DNA of 64,000 nucleotides from CAVQCX01 sp963711095 (GTDB lineage Bacteria; Pseudomonadota; Gammaproteobacteria; Chromatiales; Chromatiaceae): assembly GCA_963711095.1 (NCBI GenBank), contig CAVQCX010000018.1:124001-188000 (forward strand), in the 5' to 3' direction. The notes beneath the pieces are model-generated. The model made no database searches. It saw only the letters and a program-made list of their open reading frames with translations, and had not been told where the DNA came from. Position 1 is the stretch's first letter. Each line of letters starts with the position of its first letter. This document shows, piece by piece, positions 8,890 to 20,275 of this stretch. The position numbers and the translations under genes are program-made.

Positions 8890-9375
8890 TCACTTCCCGG
8901 CCAGCATCTCCACGACCCACTGGGTCACCAGGGCCGTGGCCCGGGCGCAGTGATCGCCGCGCGCCTCGGAGAACGCCCGGTATTCCTCAGGACTCCACAT
9001 GTCCCAGGTACGGCCCGTAAAGCGCTCCTGGAGATGCGTGCAGGAGGTTCCGCCGAACTCGGCAACGAACTTGTCCACCAGCTGTCGGCCGATCTGGAAA
9101 TTGCCCATGCCGCGGCCCTTGTCCAGCTTGTCGGCATCGCGCCCGCGCCGGGTGCTCAAGGCCATCAGCCCACCGGTCAGGGCACCGCAGGCCCCCTGCC
9201 CCGTCAGGCCCCCGCCGCCGGAGAGACCGTGGCTGGCCTTGATGGTCTCGTCGCTGACGCCGCCGAGGGTCTCCTTGACCGCGGTCAGCACACATTGCGG
9301 ACAACAGCCGTACTTAACCTCCAGGTCGAAGGCGATCTGGCGCGCCCTTTGAGCAAGCTCGGCGACATCGGTCAT
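8890..9375 (-). CDS. C-GCAxxG-C-C family protein (putative redox protein)
   Basis: A 161-residue protein resembling the C_GCAxxG_C_C family. Visible features are a CCPQC cluster (about residues 23-27), GGGGLTGQGACGALTGGLMAL (shown in part; the family Gly-x-x-Cys-Gly-Ala-x-x-Gly core) and later Cys in TSCTHL and DHCARA. The spaced cysteines suggest metal or redox chemistry in the cytoplasm; the substrate is unknown. The ATG at 9375 has a strong AGAGGAGA Shine-Dalgarno; the longer reading to 9660 has no signal. It stands alone. Confidence 0.8.
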   Translation of the reverse strand: MTDVAELAQRARQIAFDLEVKYGCCPQCVLTAVKETLGGVSDETIKASHGLSGGGGLTGQGACGALTGGLMALSTRRGRDADKLDKGRGMGNFQIGRQLVDKFVAEFGGTSCTHLQERFTGRTWDMWSPEEYRAFSEARGDHCARATALVTQWVVEMLAGK

Positions 9376-9823
9376 GGGCCGGTCTCCTCTGCGAGACCCA
9401 TAGTCTAACGCCGCCACTGAGGCAAGGGGATGAAGGCAACCCGGAATCCGACTGATGGAATGCGAGCGAAAACCCATGACGAGGCTCGCGCACACCATCC
9501 CCGTACTGACGCCTGCTGCCCGGCCCCTGGCCACACCCCTCCGTGAAAGTGCTGCCCGATGTGGGAGCGCCACCCCGGCGCGATTGGGTGGAGAAGGCAC
9601 CCTGCCAGGACGACAACAGCTGCGATGATTCGCAGCCCGGCCGGTCCAGCCTCCCAGCACAGATGCTTCGGCGCTCGCCTGCGCGCGAAGCGTTGCTTCG
9701 CCAGCGCTTGCCTCACCCGTGGCCGGGCGTTCGCCGGGCTACGAAGTGTCACCGGCACTTCGGTCCCGGCTCACCCTCATCGCCCCGGGGCGGGGGTCCC
9801 ACAAGCTGACTCACCGAGAGCGG
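9376..9823. other. Intergenic stretch without a supported gene
   Basis: 448 bp between parC and the Cys-motif gene. No reading frame looks coding. Short GC-rich hairpins are present, for example GAAGTG/CACTTC around 9750-9770, but none has a T-tract, so no terminator is called. The parC stop is at the right-hand end. Confidence 0.5.
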
Positions 9824-12073
9824 CTACTCCGCCCGCAGGTCATCCACGTTCTGGAGCCCGCGCGGCAGCCGGGCGCCGCGGCGCCCGCGCTCGGCGACGT
9901 AGGGCTCCAGCTCGGCGTACCGCAGGCTCATGTGGCGCTTACCTGAGTAGATGGTGAGCCGTCCCGCCTGAGGCACCGCGGCCAGCGCCACCACCAGCTC
10001 CTCACGGGACGCGGCGCGCGCCGACGGAATGCCGATGATCTTGTTGCCTTTGCCTCGGCTGAGCACCGGCAGCTCAGCAGCCGGGAAGACCAGCAGGTGA
10101 CCGGCAGTGGTCGCGGCAGCCAGGCGGTCGGTCTGCGGGTCCTGCACCGAGGCAGGCCTGAGCACCCGGGCGCCGCTCGGCAGGCTGAGCACGGTCTTGC
10201 CGGCCTTCTTGTTGGCATACAGCTCCTTGAGCTGGACCAGGAACCCGTAGCCGGCGTCCGAGCCCAGGACCCACCAGCCGTCGGGATCGCCGCCGAGCAG
10301 CGCCGGGAACCCCGCCCCCGGCGGCGGCGCCAGCCGCCCGGTCAGGGGCTCACCCTGGCTCCGGGCCGAGGGCAGGCTGTGGGCCGGCAGGGAGTAGCTG
10401 CGCCCGGTGCTGTCGAGAAACACCGCCTGCTGGCTGCTGCGCATACGCACCGCATCCAGGAAGGCGTCGCCGGCCCGGTAGCTCAGGGTCGCGCCGTCGA
10501 CATCGTGCCCTTTGGCGGCCCGCACCCAGCCCTTCTCGGAGATCACCACGGTGACCGGCTCGCTGGGGGCCAGCTCGTCCTGGCCGAGGGCCTCGGCGGG
10601 CGCGCGCTGGACCAGGGGCGAGCGGCGCGCGTCACCGTGCTTCTGGACGTCCTCCTCGATCTCCTTGCGGATCAGCGTGCGCATGCGCTTCGAGGAGCCC
10701 AGGGTCTTTTCCAGCCAGTCCTGCTCCTGCCGCAGCTCGGACTGCTCGGCCTTGATCTTCATCTCCTCCAGACGCGCCAGCTGGCGCAGCCGGGTATCCA
10801 GGATGTAGTCGGCCTGCATCTCGGTGAGATCGAAGCGGCGCATGAGCACCGGCTTGGGCTCGTCCTCGGTCCGCACGATGCGGATCACCTCGTCGAGGTT
10901 GAGGAAGGCGATCAGCAGGCCGTCGAGCAGATGCAGGCGGTCGCGCACCTTGCCCAGCCGGTGCTTGAGCCTGCGGGTCACCGTATCGAGGCGGAACCTC
11001 AGCCACTCCACCAGCAGCTCGCGCAGGCTCTTCACCGCCGGGCGCCCGTCCAGGCCAATCAGGTTCATGTTGACGCGGTAGCTGCGCTCCAGATCCGTGG
11101 TGGCGAACAGGTGCGACATCAGGCGCTCGACGTCTATGCGGTTGGAGCGGGGCACGATCACCAGACGCGTCGGGTTCTCGTGGTCGGACTCGTCGCGCAG
11201 GTCCTCGACCATGGGCAGCTTCTTGGCCTGCATCTGGGCGGCGATCTGCTCCTGTACCCGCGCACCCGAGACCTGATAGGGCAGCGCGGTGATCACGATG
11301 TCGCCCTGCTCGCGCGTGTAGCAGGCGCGTGCCCGCAGCGAGCCGGCGCCGGTCTCGTAGATACGCAGCAGCTCCGCCCGGGGCGTGATGATCTCCGCCT
11401 CGGTGGGGAAATCCGGGCCCGGTACGTGCTCGCAGAGCTGGGCGGTGGAGGCGTCCGGCTCATCCAGCAGCCGGATGCAGGCACTGGCCAGCTCGCGCAG
11501 GTTATGGGGCGGGATGTCGGTGGCCATCCCCACCGCGATGCCGGTCGAGCCGTTGAGCAGCACATTGGGCAGCCGCGCCGGCAGCACCGCGGGCTCCTCC
11601 AGGGTGCCGTCGAAATTCGGCAGCCAGTCAACCGTGCCCTGCCCCAGCTCCTGGAGCAACAGCTGGGCGTAGGGGGTGAGCCTCGCCTCGGTATAGCGCA
11701 TGGCGGCAAAGGACTTGGGATCGTCCGGTGCGCCCCAGTTGCCCTGGCCGTCTACCAGCGGATATCGGTAGGAGAAGCCCTGGGCCATGAGCACCATGGC
11801 CTCGTAGCAGGCGCTATCGCCGTGCGGGTGGAACTTGCCGAGCACGTCGCCAACCGTGCGCGCGGATTTCTTGAATTTGGCGTTGGCCGAAAGCCCCAGC
11901 TCCGACATCGCGTAGACGATGCGCCGCTGCACCGGCTTGAGCCCGTCGCCGAGGTGCGGCAGGGCCCGGTCCAGGATCACATACATCGAATAGTCGAGGT
12001 ACGCCTTCTCGGTGAACTGTCTGAGCGGAAGCCGTTCCACGCCCTCGAAGTTAAGGTCCAGCGTATCGCCCAT
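9824..12073 (-). CDS. parC: DNA topoisomerase IV subunit A ParC
   Basis: A 749-residue type IIA topoisomerase subunit that cuts and rejoins DNA to decatenate daughter chromosomes with ParE. The breakage-reunion domain is intact. The quinolone-resistance region FHPHGDSACYEAM (about residues 81-93) has the wild-type Ser and Glu, and the catalytic tyrosine is Tyr127 in RYTEARL. Closer to ParC than GyrA because the C-terminal part is short and degenerate and lacks a clear GyrA-box. No parE is in the window. No strong Shine-Dalgarno is seen before the ATG. Confidence 0.96.
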   Translation of the reverse strand: MGDTLDLNFEGVERLPLRQFTEKAYLDYSMYVILDRALPHLGDGLKPVQRRIVYAMSELGLSANAKFKKSARTVGDVLGKFHPHGDSACYEAMVLMAQGFSYRYPLVDGQGNWGAPDDPKSFAAMRYTEARLTPYAQLLLQELGQGTVDWLPNFDGTLEEPAVLPARLPNVLLNGSTGIAVGMATDIPPHNLRELASACIRLLDEPDASTAQLCEHVPGPDFPTEAEIITPRAELLRIYETGAGSLRARACYTREQGDIVITALPYQVSGARVQEQIAAQMQAKKLPMVEDLRDESDHENPTRLVIVPRSNRIDVERLMSHLFATTDLERSYRVNMNLIGLDGRPAVKSLRELLVEWLRFRLDTVTRRLKHRLGKVRDRLHLLDGLLIAFLNLDEVIRIVRTEDEPKPVLMRRFDLTEMQADYILDTRLRQLARLEEMKIKAEQSELRQEQDWLEKTLGSSKRMRTLIRKEIEEDVQKHGDARRSPLVQRAPAEALGQDELAPSEPVTVVISEKGWVRAAKGHDVDGATLSYRAGDAFLDAVRMRSSQQAVFLDSTGRSYSLPAHSLPSARSQGEPLTGRLAPPPGAGFPALLGGDPDGWWVLGSDAGYGFLVQLKELYANKKAGKTVLSLPSGARVLRPASVQDPQTDRLAAATTAGHLLVFPAAELPVLSRGKGNKIIGIPSARAASREELVVALAAVPQAGRLTIYSGKRHMSLRYAELEPYVAERGRRGARLPRGLQNVDDLRAE

Positions 12074-12221
12074 GTTTCAGCCTGCGGGGAATTGGCGGGG
12101 GCCGGCGCCGCGGCCGGCGAAGGGAGGCTGCCGATTGTACCCGCGGGCGTCAGGGGCCGAAACCGCCCCCGACCGTGAAGGGACGGGCCGGCGCCGCGCA
12201 CTGCGGCGGGCCCGTCAGAGA

Positions 12222-12647
12222 TCATTTCACGTGGATCGTGATCTTCTTGGACATCACCGGCGGATCGAACGGCACGTGGGCCTTGTCGCCCATGACCAGC
12301 TGCAGGGTGTGGGCGCCCGGGGCCAGCTCCAACGTCACCTCCGTCTGACCCCCTCCGAAATGGCGGTGGTGCTCGTCGGACGGCAGCGGCTGATCAGGCA
12401 CAGGCGGAGTGGTGGCATCGATAAGCAGATGATGGTGCCCCGTCCCCTCCTTGTCGACGCCGGCCGGGGCCACACCCATGCCCTTGAGGCCGAAGCGGAC
12501 CGTGACGGGACTGCTGACCGTCGCCCCATCGGCCGGTGAGATGATGTAAACGGAGGCACCCTTGGGCGCCGGGGTCGCCGCGAGCACGGCGCCCACGGCC
12601 AAGGCTGTGGCGAGTCCCGCGATGATCTGCCAAACTTTCCGGATCAT
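12222..12647 (-). CDS. DUF4399-type periplasmic protein
   Basis: A 141-residue protein with a signal peptide (about 1-23, ending AVLAAT). The mature part matches the DUF4399 pattern: VYIISPADGATVSSPVTV, then GTGHHHLLID, a loop with DEHHRHFGGGQTE, and the closing strands LAPGAHTLQLVMGDKAHVPF. The clustered histidines suggest metal binding, but that is inference. An AGGAGA Shine-Dalgarno precedes the ATG. It is upstream of parC on the same strand with a gap of about 150 bp. Confidence 0.82.
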   Translation of the reverse strand: MIRKVWQIIAGLATALAVGAVLAATPAPKGASVYIISPADGATVSSPVTVRFGLKGMGVAPAGVDKEGTGHHHLLIDATTPPVPDQPLPSDEHHRHFGGGQTEVTLELAPGAHTLQLVMGDKAHVPFDPPVMSKKITIHVK

Positions 12648-13069
12648 GCATTCTTCTCCTCATCGTCGTTGATTGGTTGGACACCAGCCTGCGCGGGCTC
12701 GCGAGCAATCCCCCGCCGAATCACCCGGCAGCGCCGATGCCGAATGAGCATAGCAGGCAACCGGGCTGCGAATGACCGTACCGCTGGCGGGGTTCTGCTG
12801 CCCCTGGGACGCCCGGCCGCGGGGCTACCCTTGTGCGGCACGCGCGGGGCGGACAAGACGCGGGCGTGCCCTCGCCACCGGCGGGTGTCATGATGGGGGT
12901 GTCCCGGCGCGACCGGCCGAGGCCCTCCGGAGCCGGCCGGGCACCCGCGTCGTGCCCCGGGCTTTCGGCGCCGGGCCCGGGGAGGCAAACTAACCGCAGG
13001 GGGTGCCGCGCGCTTGCGCGGGGTGCGCCTGGATCCAGGCCGGCCGAGCGGCCGGACAGGGAGCAGCAC
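12648..13069. other. Intergenic region upstream of the cyclase
   Basis: 422 bp between divergent genes, very GC-rich. No convincing gene, RNA or clear sigma-70 promoter is seen. Promoters for both neighbours must lie here, but I cannot place them. Confidence 0.4.
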
Positions 13070-14746
13070 ATGAACGATGAACAGAGCCAATACGCATCCC
13101 AGAGCGCCGCGGGTAGATCGGAGGCCCCGGGCCAACCGGCCCGGGGCGACGACGCGCGCATCTCCCGCGAGGCATTCATCGCCACCAAGCGCCACGACCT
13201 TCGCACGCCCATCAACGCGATCATCGGCTATAGCGAGCTGCTGCTGGAGGAGGGCGAGGAGGTCGGACTCTCCGCCGTCACTGCGGACCTGGGTCGAATA
13301 CTCCAGGCGGGTCAGTCGCTGCTGGCGAAGGTCAGCTCGCTCCTCGACGCCTCCAAGATCCTGGACGGGGAGATCGACCTCTCCGACATGCAAGGCCTGG
13401 GCGACCGGGTGCACCACGAGCTTCGCAACGACATAAACACCGTCATCGGCTACAGCGAGATGATCCTCGAGGACCTGGGCCCGAGCCAGGAATCCGCGGC
13501 GTCGGACATTTGCAAGATCCGTACCTCGGCCCGCAGGCTCCCCGAGCTGATCGGCGAGATCATCTCGTTCGCCGAGGTCATGGGCGGCGCGGCGAAGCCA
13601 ACCGCGACGCCGGCCGAGTCCTCGACATTCCACGACATGGTGGAGACGCTCAAGCTGTTCGACTCGCATGTGCAGGGGGGCAAGGAGGCGCCGGGCACCA
13701 TCCTGATCGTCGATGACAACGCCATGAACCGGGAGATTCTGGCCCGCCGCCTCGCCAAAGACGGGCACCGGCTGATCATGGCCGAGCACGGCCGCGACGC
13801 CCTGGATCGGCTCGCCGAGTCGCCCGTCGACGTCATCCTGCTCGACATCATGATGCCCGTGATGGACGGTTACCAGGTACTGCTCGCGCTGAGCCGCGAC
13901 CAGCTCCTGCGCCGCATTCCGGTGATCGTGCTCTCGGCCGACGACCAGATCGAGAGCGTCGTGCGCTGCATAGAGATCGGTGCCGAGGATTTCCTGCCCA
14001 AGCCGGTCAATCCGGTCATCCTCACCGCGCGGGTGGAATCCTCCCTGCAGAGAAAGCGCTTGCAGGACCGCGAGCAGGCCTACCTCGAAGAGATCGAGCG
14101 TGAGCGGGCCAAGTCCGAGCAACTGCTGCTCAACATCCTTCCCGCTTCGGTGGCGGAGCGGCTGAAGAAGGGCGAGGAGAGCATCGCCGACCGGTGCGCC
14201 GAGGTCAGCGTCCTGTTCGCGGACATCGTCGGGTTCACGCCCATGTCAGCTGCAATCAGCGCCGAGGAGCTGGTCGGCCGCCTGAACGCGTTATTTCGCC
14301 GTTTCGACACCCTGGCCGAGCGCCACGCGGTCGAGAAGATAAAGACCATCGGCGACGCCTACATGGTGGTAGCGGGCGTGCCCGACCCCTGCCCGGATCA
14401 TGCCCAGCGCATCGGTACCCTCGCCCTGGACTTCATGGATGCCGTGTCAGAGATCAACCGCGAGCGCGCCCTGGATCTCAAGATCCGCATCGGCATCCAC
14501 TCCGGGGCGGTGATCGCCGGCGTCATCGGAACCCGCAAATTCGCCTACGACCTCTGGGGCGACACGGTGAACACCGCCAGCCGCATGGAGTCCTCGGGCG
14601 TGCCGGGCAAGATCCATCTGTCCGGGGCCACGGCCGAGCTGCTCGGCCCAAGCCACTTGGTGGTCAGGCGGGGCCCGGTGGAAGTCAAAGGCCGTGGCAT
14701 CGTGGAGACCTTCTTCCTGGAGGGCCGGCGCGAAGCCTCTGGCTGA
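13070..14746 (+). CDS. Class III adenylate cyclase with two histidine-box domains and a receiver domain
   Basis: A 558-residue cytoplasmic protein; the ATG at 13070 has a GGGAG Shine-Dalgarno. Order: HisKA-like box 1 (KRHDLRTPINAIIGYSE, His42), HisKA-like box 2 (VHHELRNDINTVIGYSE, His116), receiver domain (about 209-330; acidic pair D215/D216, phosphoacceptor D259, K311), helical linker (about 330-370), then a class III cyclase domain (about 374-550). The cyclase has both metal aspartates (D385 in LFADIVGF, D429 in KTIGDAYM), Lys425 and Asp494 at the purine-specifying positions (pointing to ATP, not GTP) and N501/R505. No HATPase domain is present, so the histidine boxes cannot phosphorylate themselves. 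They may dimerise or accept phosphate from another kinase. Confidence 0.92.
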   Translation: MNDEQSQYASQSAAGRSEAPGQPARGDDARISREAFIATKRHDLRTPINAIIGYSELLLEEGEEVGLSAVTADLGRILQAGQSLLAKVSSLLDASKILDGEIDLSDMQGLGDRVHHELRNDINTVIGYSEMILEDLGPSQESAASDICKIRTSARRLPELIGEIISFAEVMGGAAKPTATPAESSTFHDMVETLKLFDSHVQGGKEAPGTILIVDDNAMNREILARRLAKDGHRLIMAEHGRDALDRLAESPVDVILLDIMMPVMDGYQVLLALSRDQLLRRIPVIVLSADDQIESVVRCIEIGAEDFLPKPVNPVILTARVESSLQRKRLQDREQAYLEEIERERAKSEQLLLNILPASVAERLKKGEESIADRCAEVSVLFADIVGFTPMSAAISAEELVGRLNALFRRFDTLAERHAVEKIKTIGDAYMVVAGVPDPCPDHAQRIGTLALDFMDAVSEINRERALDLKIRIGIHSGAVIAGVIGTRKFAYDLWGDTVNTASRMESSGVPGKIHLSGATAELLGPSHLVVRRGPVEVKGRGIVETFFLEGRREASG

Positions 14747-14865
14747 CCGGGCTCACCGCAGATCGCGCTTTAAAGCCCTCTCGTACCACGAACCTATTGC
14801 GCGCTCTGCCTTCGCCCGCTTGTTTAACCATTCGCCATCCCGACGAGCGCATGCGACCCGGCAGG

Positions 14866-14907
14866 ATACTGTCCCCGGAGACTCCGGCAAATAAGTATAC
14901 TGTCCCC
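14866..14907. repeat. GGGGACAGTAT-type repeat pair (transposase-associated motif)
   Basis: Read on the minus strand, GGGGACAGTATACTTATTT (14907-14889) is followed by a second GGGGACAGTAT (14876-14866). A related copy is at 31118-31134. Such motifs are common around REP-associated Y1 transposases, but no transposase lies here, so this is a solo end or remnant. It sits in the 198-bp gap between the cyclase and the DUF599 gene. Confidence 0.6.
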
Positions 14908-14944
14908 GCAATTGCCACGAAGTCGAAGGCAGCCAGAAGCTCGA

Positions 14945-15610
14945 TCAGGGATGGGGAATCCGATCCATGTGGTACAGCACCAGCACCAGTACCGCGCTGG
15001 TGGCGGCCATCAGGTGCGGCCCGAACAGCCAGAACACCAGGGGCACGGAGAAGTAGTAGGCGCGCATCCCGATGCTGTAGTACGCCCCCGCCCGGTTGAG
15101 GTGTCGGGCCACCTGCTCGGGCGTCACCGCGGCGGGGCGCAGCGCCGGCGGCAGGGTCACCTGATAGCCGACGTGGTTGAACAGCCGAACCGCCATCGCG
15201 AAGCTGAAGAAGGCCACGAAGAAGTCCGCGGTCAGGGCCAACAGCTTGACGATCCACAGACCGGGGTGATGGGACCCGAAGGCATTGAGCGCGTGCCAGC
15301 TGTCGGCAAGCTTGGCCGCCTGACCGCTCAGGCTGAGCACCCCCATGATCAGCAGCACCGCAGTGGAGGCGAGGAAGGTGGCCGCCATGGTGGAGTTGCG
15401 CAGCGTCTGCACGCCGAGGATCCCCAGCGCCTGGTCGCCCATGATGTTCTCGACCCAGGCGCGGCGCGCGCCGCGGTTGACGCTCTGGATAGTGCAGTGG
15501 GGGTCCCGCCGGGCGCAGGCGCTCACATAGATCTGATAGACGGCCAGGACCAGGGTCCCGAGACCGACCCACATCAGATCACCCGAATACTCGGCCCACC
15601 AGCTCTGCAT
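14945..15610 (-). CDS. DUF599-type inner-membrane protein
   Basis: A 221-residue protein with four or more hydrophobic segments: near the start (about 8-27), about 78-98, 117-140 and the C-terminal 185-210. The early ARRAWVENIMGD and LRNSTMAATFLAST motifs and the closing LVLVLYHMDRIPHP are characteristic of the DUF599 group; no function is known. The start at 15610 is chosen because GGTGGG lies at a good distance. An in-frame ATG at 15649 would overlap the upstream reductase gene by 17 bp and has no clear Shine-Dalgarno. Confidence 0.8.
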   Translation of the reverse strand: MQSWWAEYSGDLMWVGLGTLVLAVYQIYVSACARRDPHCTIQSVNRGARRAWVENIMGDQALGILGVQTLRNSTMAATFLASTAVLLIMGVLSLSGQAAKLADSWHALNAFGSHHPGLWIVKLLALTADFFVAFFSFAMAVRLFNHVGYQVTLPPALRPAAVTPEQVARHLNRAGAYYSIGMRAYYFSVPLVFWLFGPHLMAATSAVLVLVLYHMDRIPHP

Positions 15611-15632
15611 CTGCGCACCCACCACAGCGGCC

Positions 15633-16715
15633 TCACCAGGCCCGGGCATATTGTACCGGCGGCGCAAGAGCGGCCGCCTGCCCGAGCTCCCGGGCCGCCC
15701 GAAGCGGCCACTCGGCGTCGCGCAGCAGCTCCCGCGCCAGCAGCACCAGGTCCGCCCGACCATTGCGCACGATCTCGTCCGCCTGCGCCGGGCCCGTGAT
15801 CAGACCGACCGCAGCGGTAGCGATCTTGGCCTCGCGACGGACGCGCTCCGCGAAAAGCACCTGGTAGCCCGGACCCTCCGGGACCACCGCGTCCGGCACT
15901 AGGCCGCCGGCGCTGCAGTCGATCAGATCCACCCCTTCCACCTTCAGGCACCGGGCGAGATCAATGCTCTGCTCAATGTCCCAGCCGCCCGGGACCCAGT
16001 CGGTGCACGAGAGACGCACCGCCAGCGGCAGGGGCTCGGGCCAGACCTCGCGAACCGCCCGGGTGGTCTCGAGCAGGAATCGGATGCGGTTGTCGAAGCC
16101 GCCGCCGTAGGCGTCGGCGCGCCGATTAGACAGCGGTGAGAGAAACTCGTGGGCGAGATATCCGTGCGCCGAGTGCAGCTCCAGCCACTCGTAGCCAGCG
16201 GCGAGCGCCCGCGCCGCGGTCGCGCGGAATGCGCCCTGGACCCAGGATATCTCGTCCTCGCTCATCGCCCGGGGCACCTTGGGGAGCCCCGCCCCGAAGG
16301 CGAGGGCGCTCGGTGCGAGGGTGGGCCAGCCGCCGGCGTCATCGGGCAGATGCTGACCGCCCTCCCAGGGACGCGCCGCGGAGGCCTTGCGCCCGGCATG
16401 ACCGATCTGGATGCCGGGCACCGCCCCCTGGGACTTCACAAACCGGTTGATACGCGCCAGCGGCTCCACCTGCCGGTCGGCCCAGAGACCGGCGCAGCCG
16501 GGGGTGATGCGGCCCTCGGGCGATACGGCCGTCGCCTCCGCCATCACAAGTCCGGCCCCGCCCGCCGCGCGCCCGCCCAGATGCACCAGATGCCAGTCGT
16601 TGGCGAGTCCATCCTCGGAGGAGTACTGGCACATGGGCGAGACGCCGATGCGGTTGCGCAGAGTCACCGACCTGAGGGTGAAAGGATCGAAGAGGCGGGC
16701 GAATCGCTGGTCCAT
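15633..16715 (-). CDS. Old yellow enzyme family NADPH:flavin oxidoreductase (YqjM/XenA type)
   Basis: A 360-residue FMN enzyme that reduces activated C=C bonds of enones and similar electrophiles with NADPH. The TIM barrel starts FDPFTLRSVTLRNRIGVSPM. CQYS (about 28-31) carries the redox-tuning Cys of the YqjM/XenA class. QIGHAGRKAS (about 102-111), ELHSAHGYLAHEFLSPLSN (about 180-198) and the phosphate-binding VGLITGPAQADEI complete the signature. The start at 16715 has an AGGG at a good distance; ATG 16730 is possible. It runs into the DUF599 gene (22 bp gap), so they may form a pair. Confidence 0.93.
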   Translation of the reverse strand: MDQRFARLFDPFTLRSVTLRNRIGVSPMCQYSSEDGLANDWHLVHLGGRAAGGAGLVMAEATAVSPEGRITPGCAGLWADRQVEPLARINRFVKSQGAVPGIQIGHAGRKASAARPWEGGQHLPDDAGGWPTLAPSALAFGAGLPKVPRAMSEDEISWVQGAFRATAARALAAGYEWLELHSAHGYLAHEFLSPLSNRRADAYGGGFDNRIRFLLETTRAVREVWPEPLPLAVRLSCTDWVPGGWDIEQSIDLARCLKVEGVDLIDCSAGGLVPDAVVPEGPGYQVLFAERVRREAKIATAAVGLITGPAQADEIVRNGRADLVLLARELLRDAEWPLRAARELGQAAALAPPVQYARAW

Positions 16716-16900
16716 CGGTAAACCCTGCATGCACTCAAGCCAAGGGGACGCGCAGAACGTCAACATAGCCCCGGCCGGGCTCGGCGGCAATGCTGCCCCA
16801 CTCTATCAGAAACTGTGAGCCAGCAGATTGTCCCGGCCGAGCCGGCGGACTAGGCTTTTTCCTTGAAACACGGCAGGCCCGGCGGGAGGAGTCCTTACCC

Positions 16901-17354
16901 ATGACCAGCCTCGAGGTGAACAGCCAGCGGCATCGAGCTCGACATCGACCCCGGCACGCCCCTGCTCTGGGCCCTGCGCGACCACCTCGGCCTGACCGGT
17001 ACCAAGTACGGCTGCGGCATCGCCGCCTGCGGCGCCTGCACCGTGCTGGTGGACGGGCGTCCCGTGCGCAGCTGCATCACGCCGCTGGCGATGGTGGCCG
17101 ACAAGGCAGTGCTGACCATCGAGGGCCTGTCTCCCGACCGCTCGCACCCGGTGCAGCGGGCCTGGATCGCCGAGGGTGTGCCCGAATGCGGCTACTGCCA
17201 GTCGGGGCAGATCCTGTCGGCGGTCGCGCTGCTCCGCACCCGGCCCCATCCCAGCGACGCGGACATCGACGAGGCGATGTCCGGTGTGCTCTGCCGCTGC
17301 GGCACCTACAACCGCATCCGCCGTGCCATCAAGCGCGCGGCCAGGACCGGGTGA
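16901..17354 (+). CDS. Molybdenum hydroxylase small [2Fe-2S] subunit, frameshifted N-terminus
   Basis: A small iron-sulfur subunit of the IorA/CoxS type, passing electrons from the Mo site of the next gene. Plant-type cluster Cys are in YGCGIAACGACTVLVDG and RSC; the second cluster is in ECGYCQSGQ and CRCGTYNRI. The expected N-terminal strand (MTSLEVNSQR) is encoded from the ATG at 16901, which has a GGGAGGAG signal, but in a different frame. The frames meet at about 16930, so one extra base (or a 2-mod-3 loss) breaks the gene. In the downstream frame a TGA at 16917 blocks extension and no ATG occurs until 17043, which would remove the first cluster. It is either a pseudogene or a sequence error. 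Confidence 0.8.
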
Positions 17355-17355
17355 G

Positions 17356-19458
<2,103 letters not shown>

Positions 19459-19498
19459 GCCGTGCCGGGCCACCACGCCCAGCTCCGCGAGACGGCCA

Positions 19499-20077
19499 GT
19501 GCCTGAGATCATCGGCATCCTGCTTGCCGCGGGTGCATCGTCCCGGTTCGGCCGCCCCAAGCTCCTGGAGCCCCTGCCTGACGGTCGGCCCCTGACCGAG
19601 CCCGCCGCCCGTACCCTGCTCGCTGTTCTGCCCGAGAGCATCGCCGTGGTGCGGCCCGAAGACCGGGCGCTGGCTGACCTGTTTCACGCCCTCGGCCTGA
19701 GCGCGGTCATCAACCCCCGGGCCTCGACCGGGATGGGCTCGAGCCTCGCCGTCGGCGTGCAGGCTTGCCCGGACGCAGCCGGGTGGGTGATCGCCCTGGC
19801 GGACATGCCCTGCATCCGACCGTGCACGGTGCGACGCGTCACCGACGCGCTCGCCGCTGGCGCCGCGCTTGCCGCGCCACGCTACGGCGGCCTGCAGGGG
19901 CATCCGGTGGGATTCTCCCCGCGCTTCTACGAGGTTCTCGCCGCCCTCACAGGGGACACGGGCGCCAGATCCATCCTGGATCACCATGTCCAGGAACTGG
20001 TCCTGCTGGATGTCCAGGACCCGGGCGTGCATCTCGACGTCGACAGACCGAGCGATATTGCGCTGCGCCGATGTTAG
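19499..20077 (+). CDS. MocA-like molybdenum cofactor cytidylyltransferase
   Basis: A 192-residue nucleotidyltransferase. GILLAAGASSRFGRPK near the start is the nucleotide-binding loop of the MobA/MocA family. NPRASTGMGSSLAVGV and VIALADMPCI (metal aspartate) follow, and GHPVGFSPRFY matches the product side. Its place directly behind a molybdenum hydroxylase suggests it converts molybdopterin to the cytosine dinucleotide form needed by that enzyme. It starts with GTG at 19499; the Shine-Dalgarno is weak (GAGACGG). There is a 40-bp gap from the large subunit, likely one transcript. Confidence 0.88.
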   Translation: MPEIIGILLAAGASSRFGRPKLLEPLPDGRPLTEPAARTLLAVLPESIAVVRPEDRALADLFHALGLSAVINPRASTGMGSSLAVGVQACPDAAGWVIALADMPCIRPCTVRRVTDALAAGAALAAPRYGGLQGHPVGFSPRFYEVLAALTGDTGARSILDHHVQELVLLDVQDPGVHLDVDRPSDIALRRC

Positions 20078-20171
20078 CGGTTTCATGGGTCCAGGAAATG
20101 AGCCCAGTAGCCCGGGATCCGGCGCATACCTTGTGCGAGCCCCGCATCGGGGCGATCGGGCAACCCGGTAG

Positions 20172-20197
20172 GGCGGGAAAGCGGAGCCCATCCCGCC
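20172..20197. repeat. GGCGGG...CCCGCC dispersed hairpin repeat
   Basis: GGTAGGGCGGGAAAGCGGAG followed by CCCATCCCGCC forms a hairpin (GGCGGG/CCCGCC). It resembles the dispersed GTAGGGTGGATAAGCGAAGC-type repeats common between genes in many proteobacteria. A related element is at 31276-31307. Confidence 0.5.
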
Positions 20198-20275
20198 GGC
20201 CGAGAGACCACAGATCAGCCGTCCACATCCGGCAATGCAGATTCCGCGCGTACTCCATCCGGGAGGGGACCGCCT

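Noticed and set aside
12644..14122. Minus-strand open frame of 492 codons
   Set aside because: Antisense to the adenylate cyclase gene, which has complete catalytic motifs.
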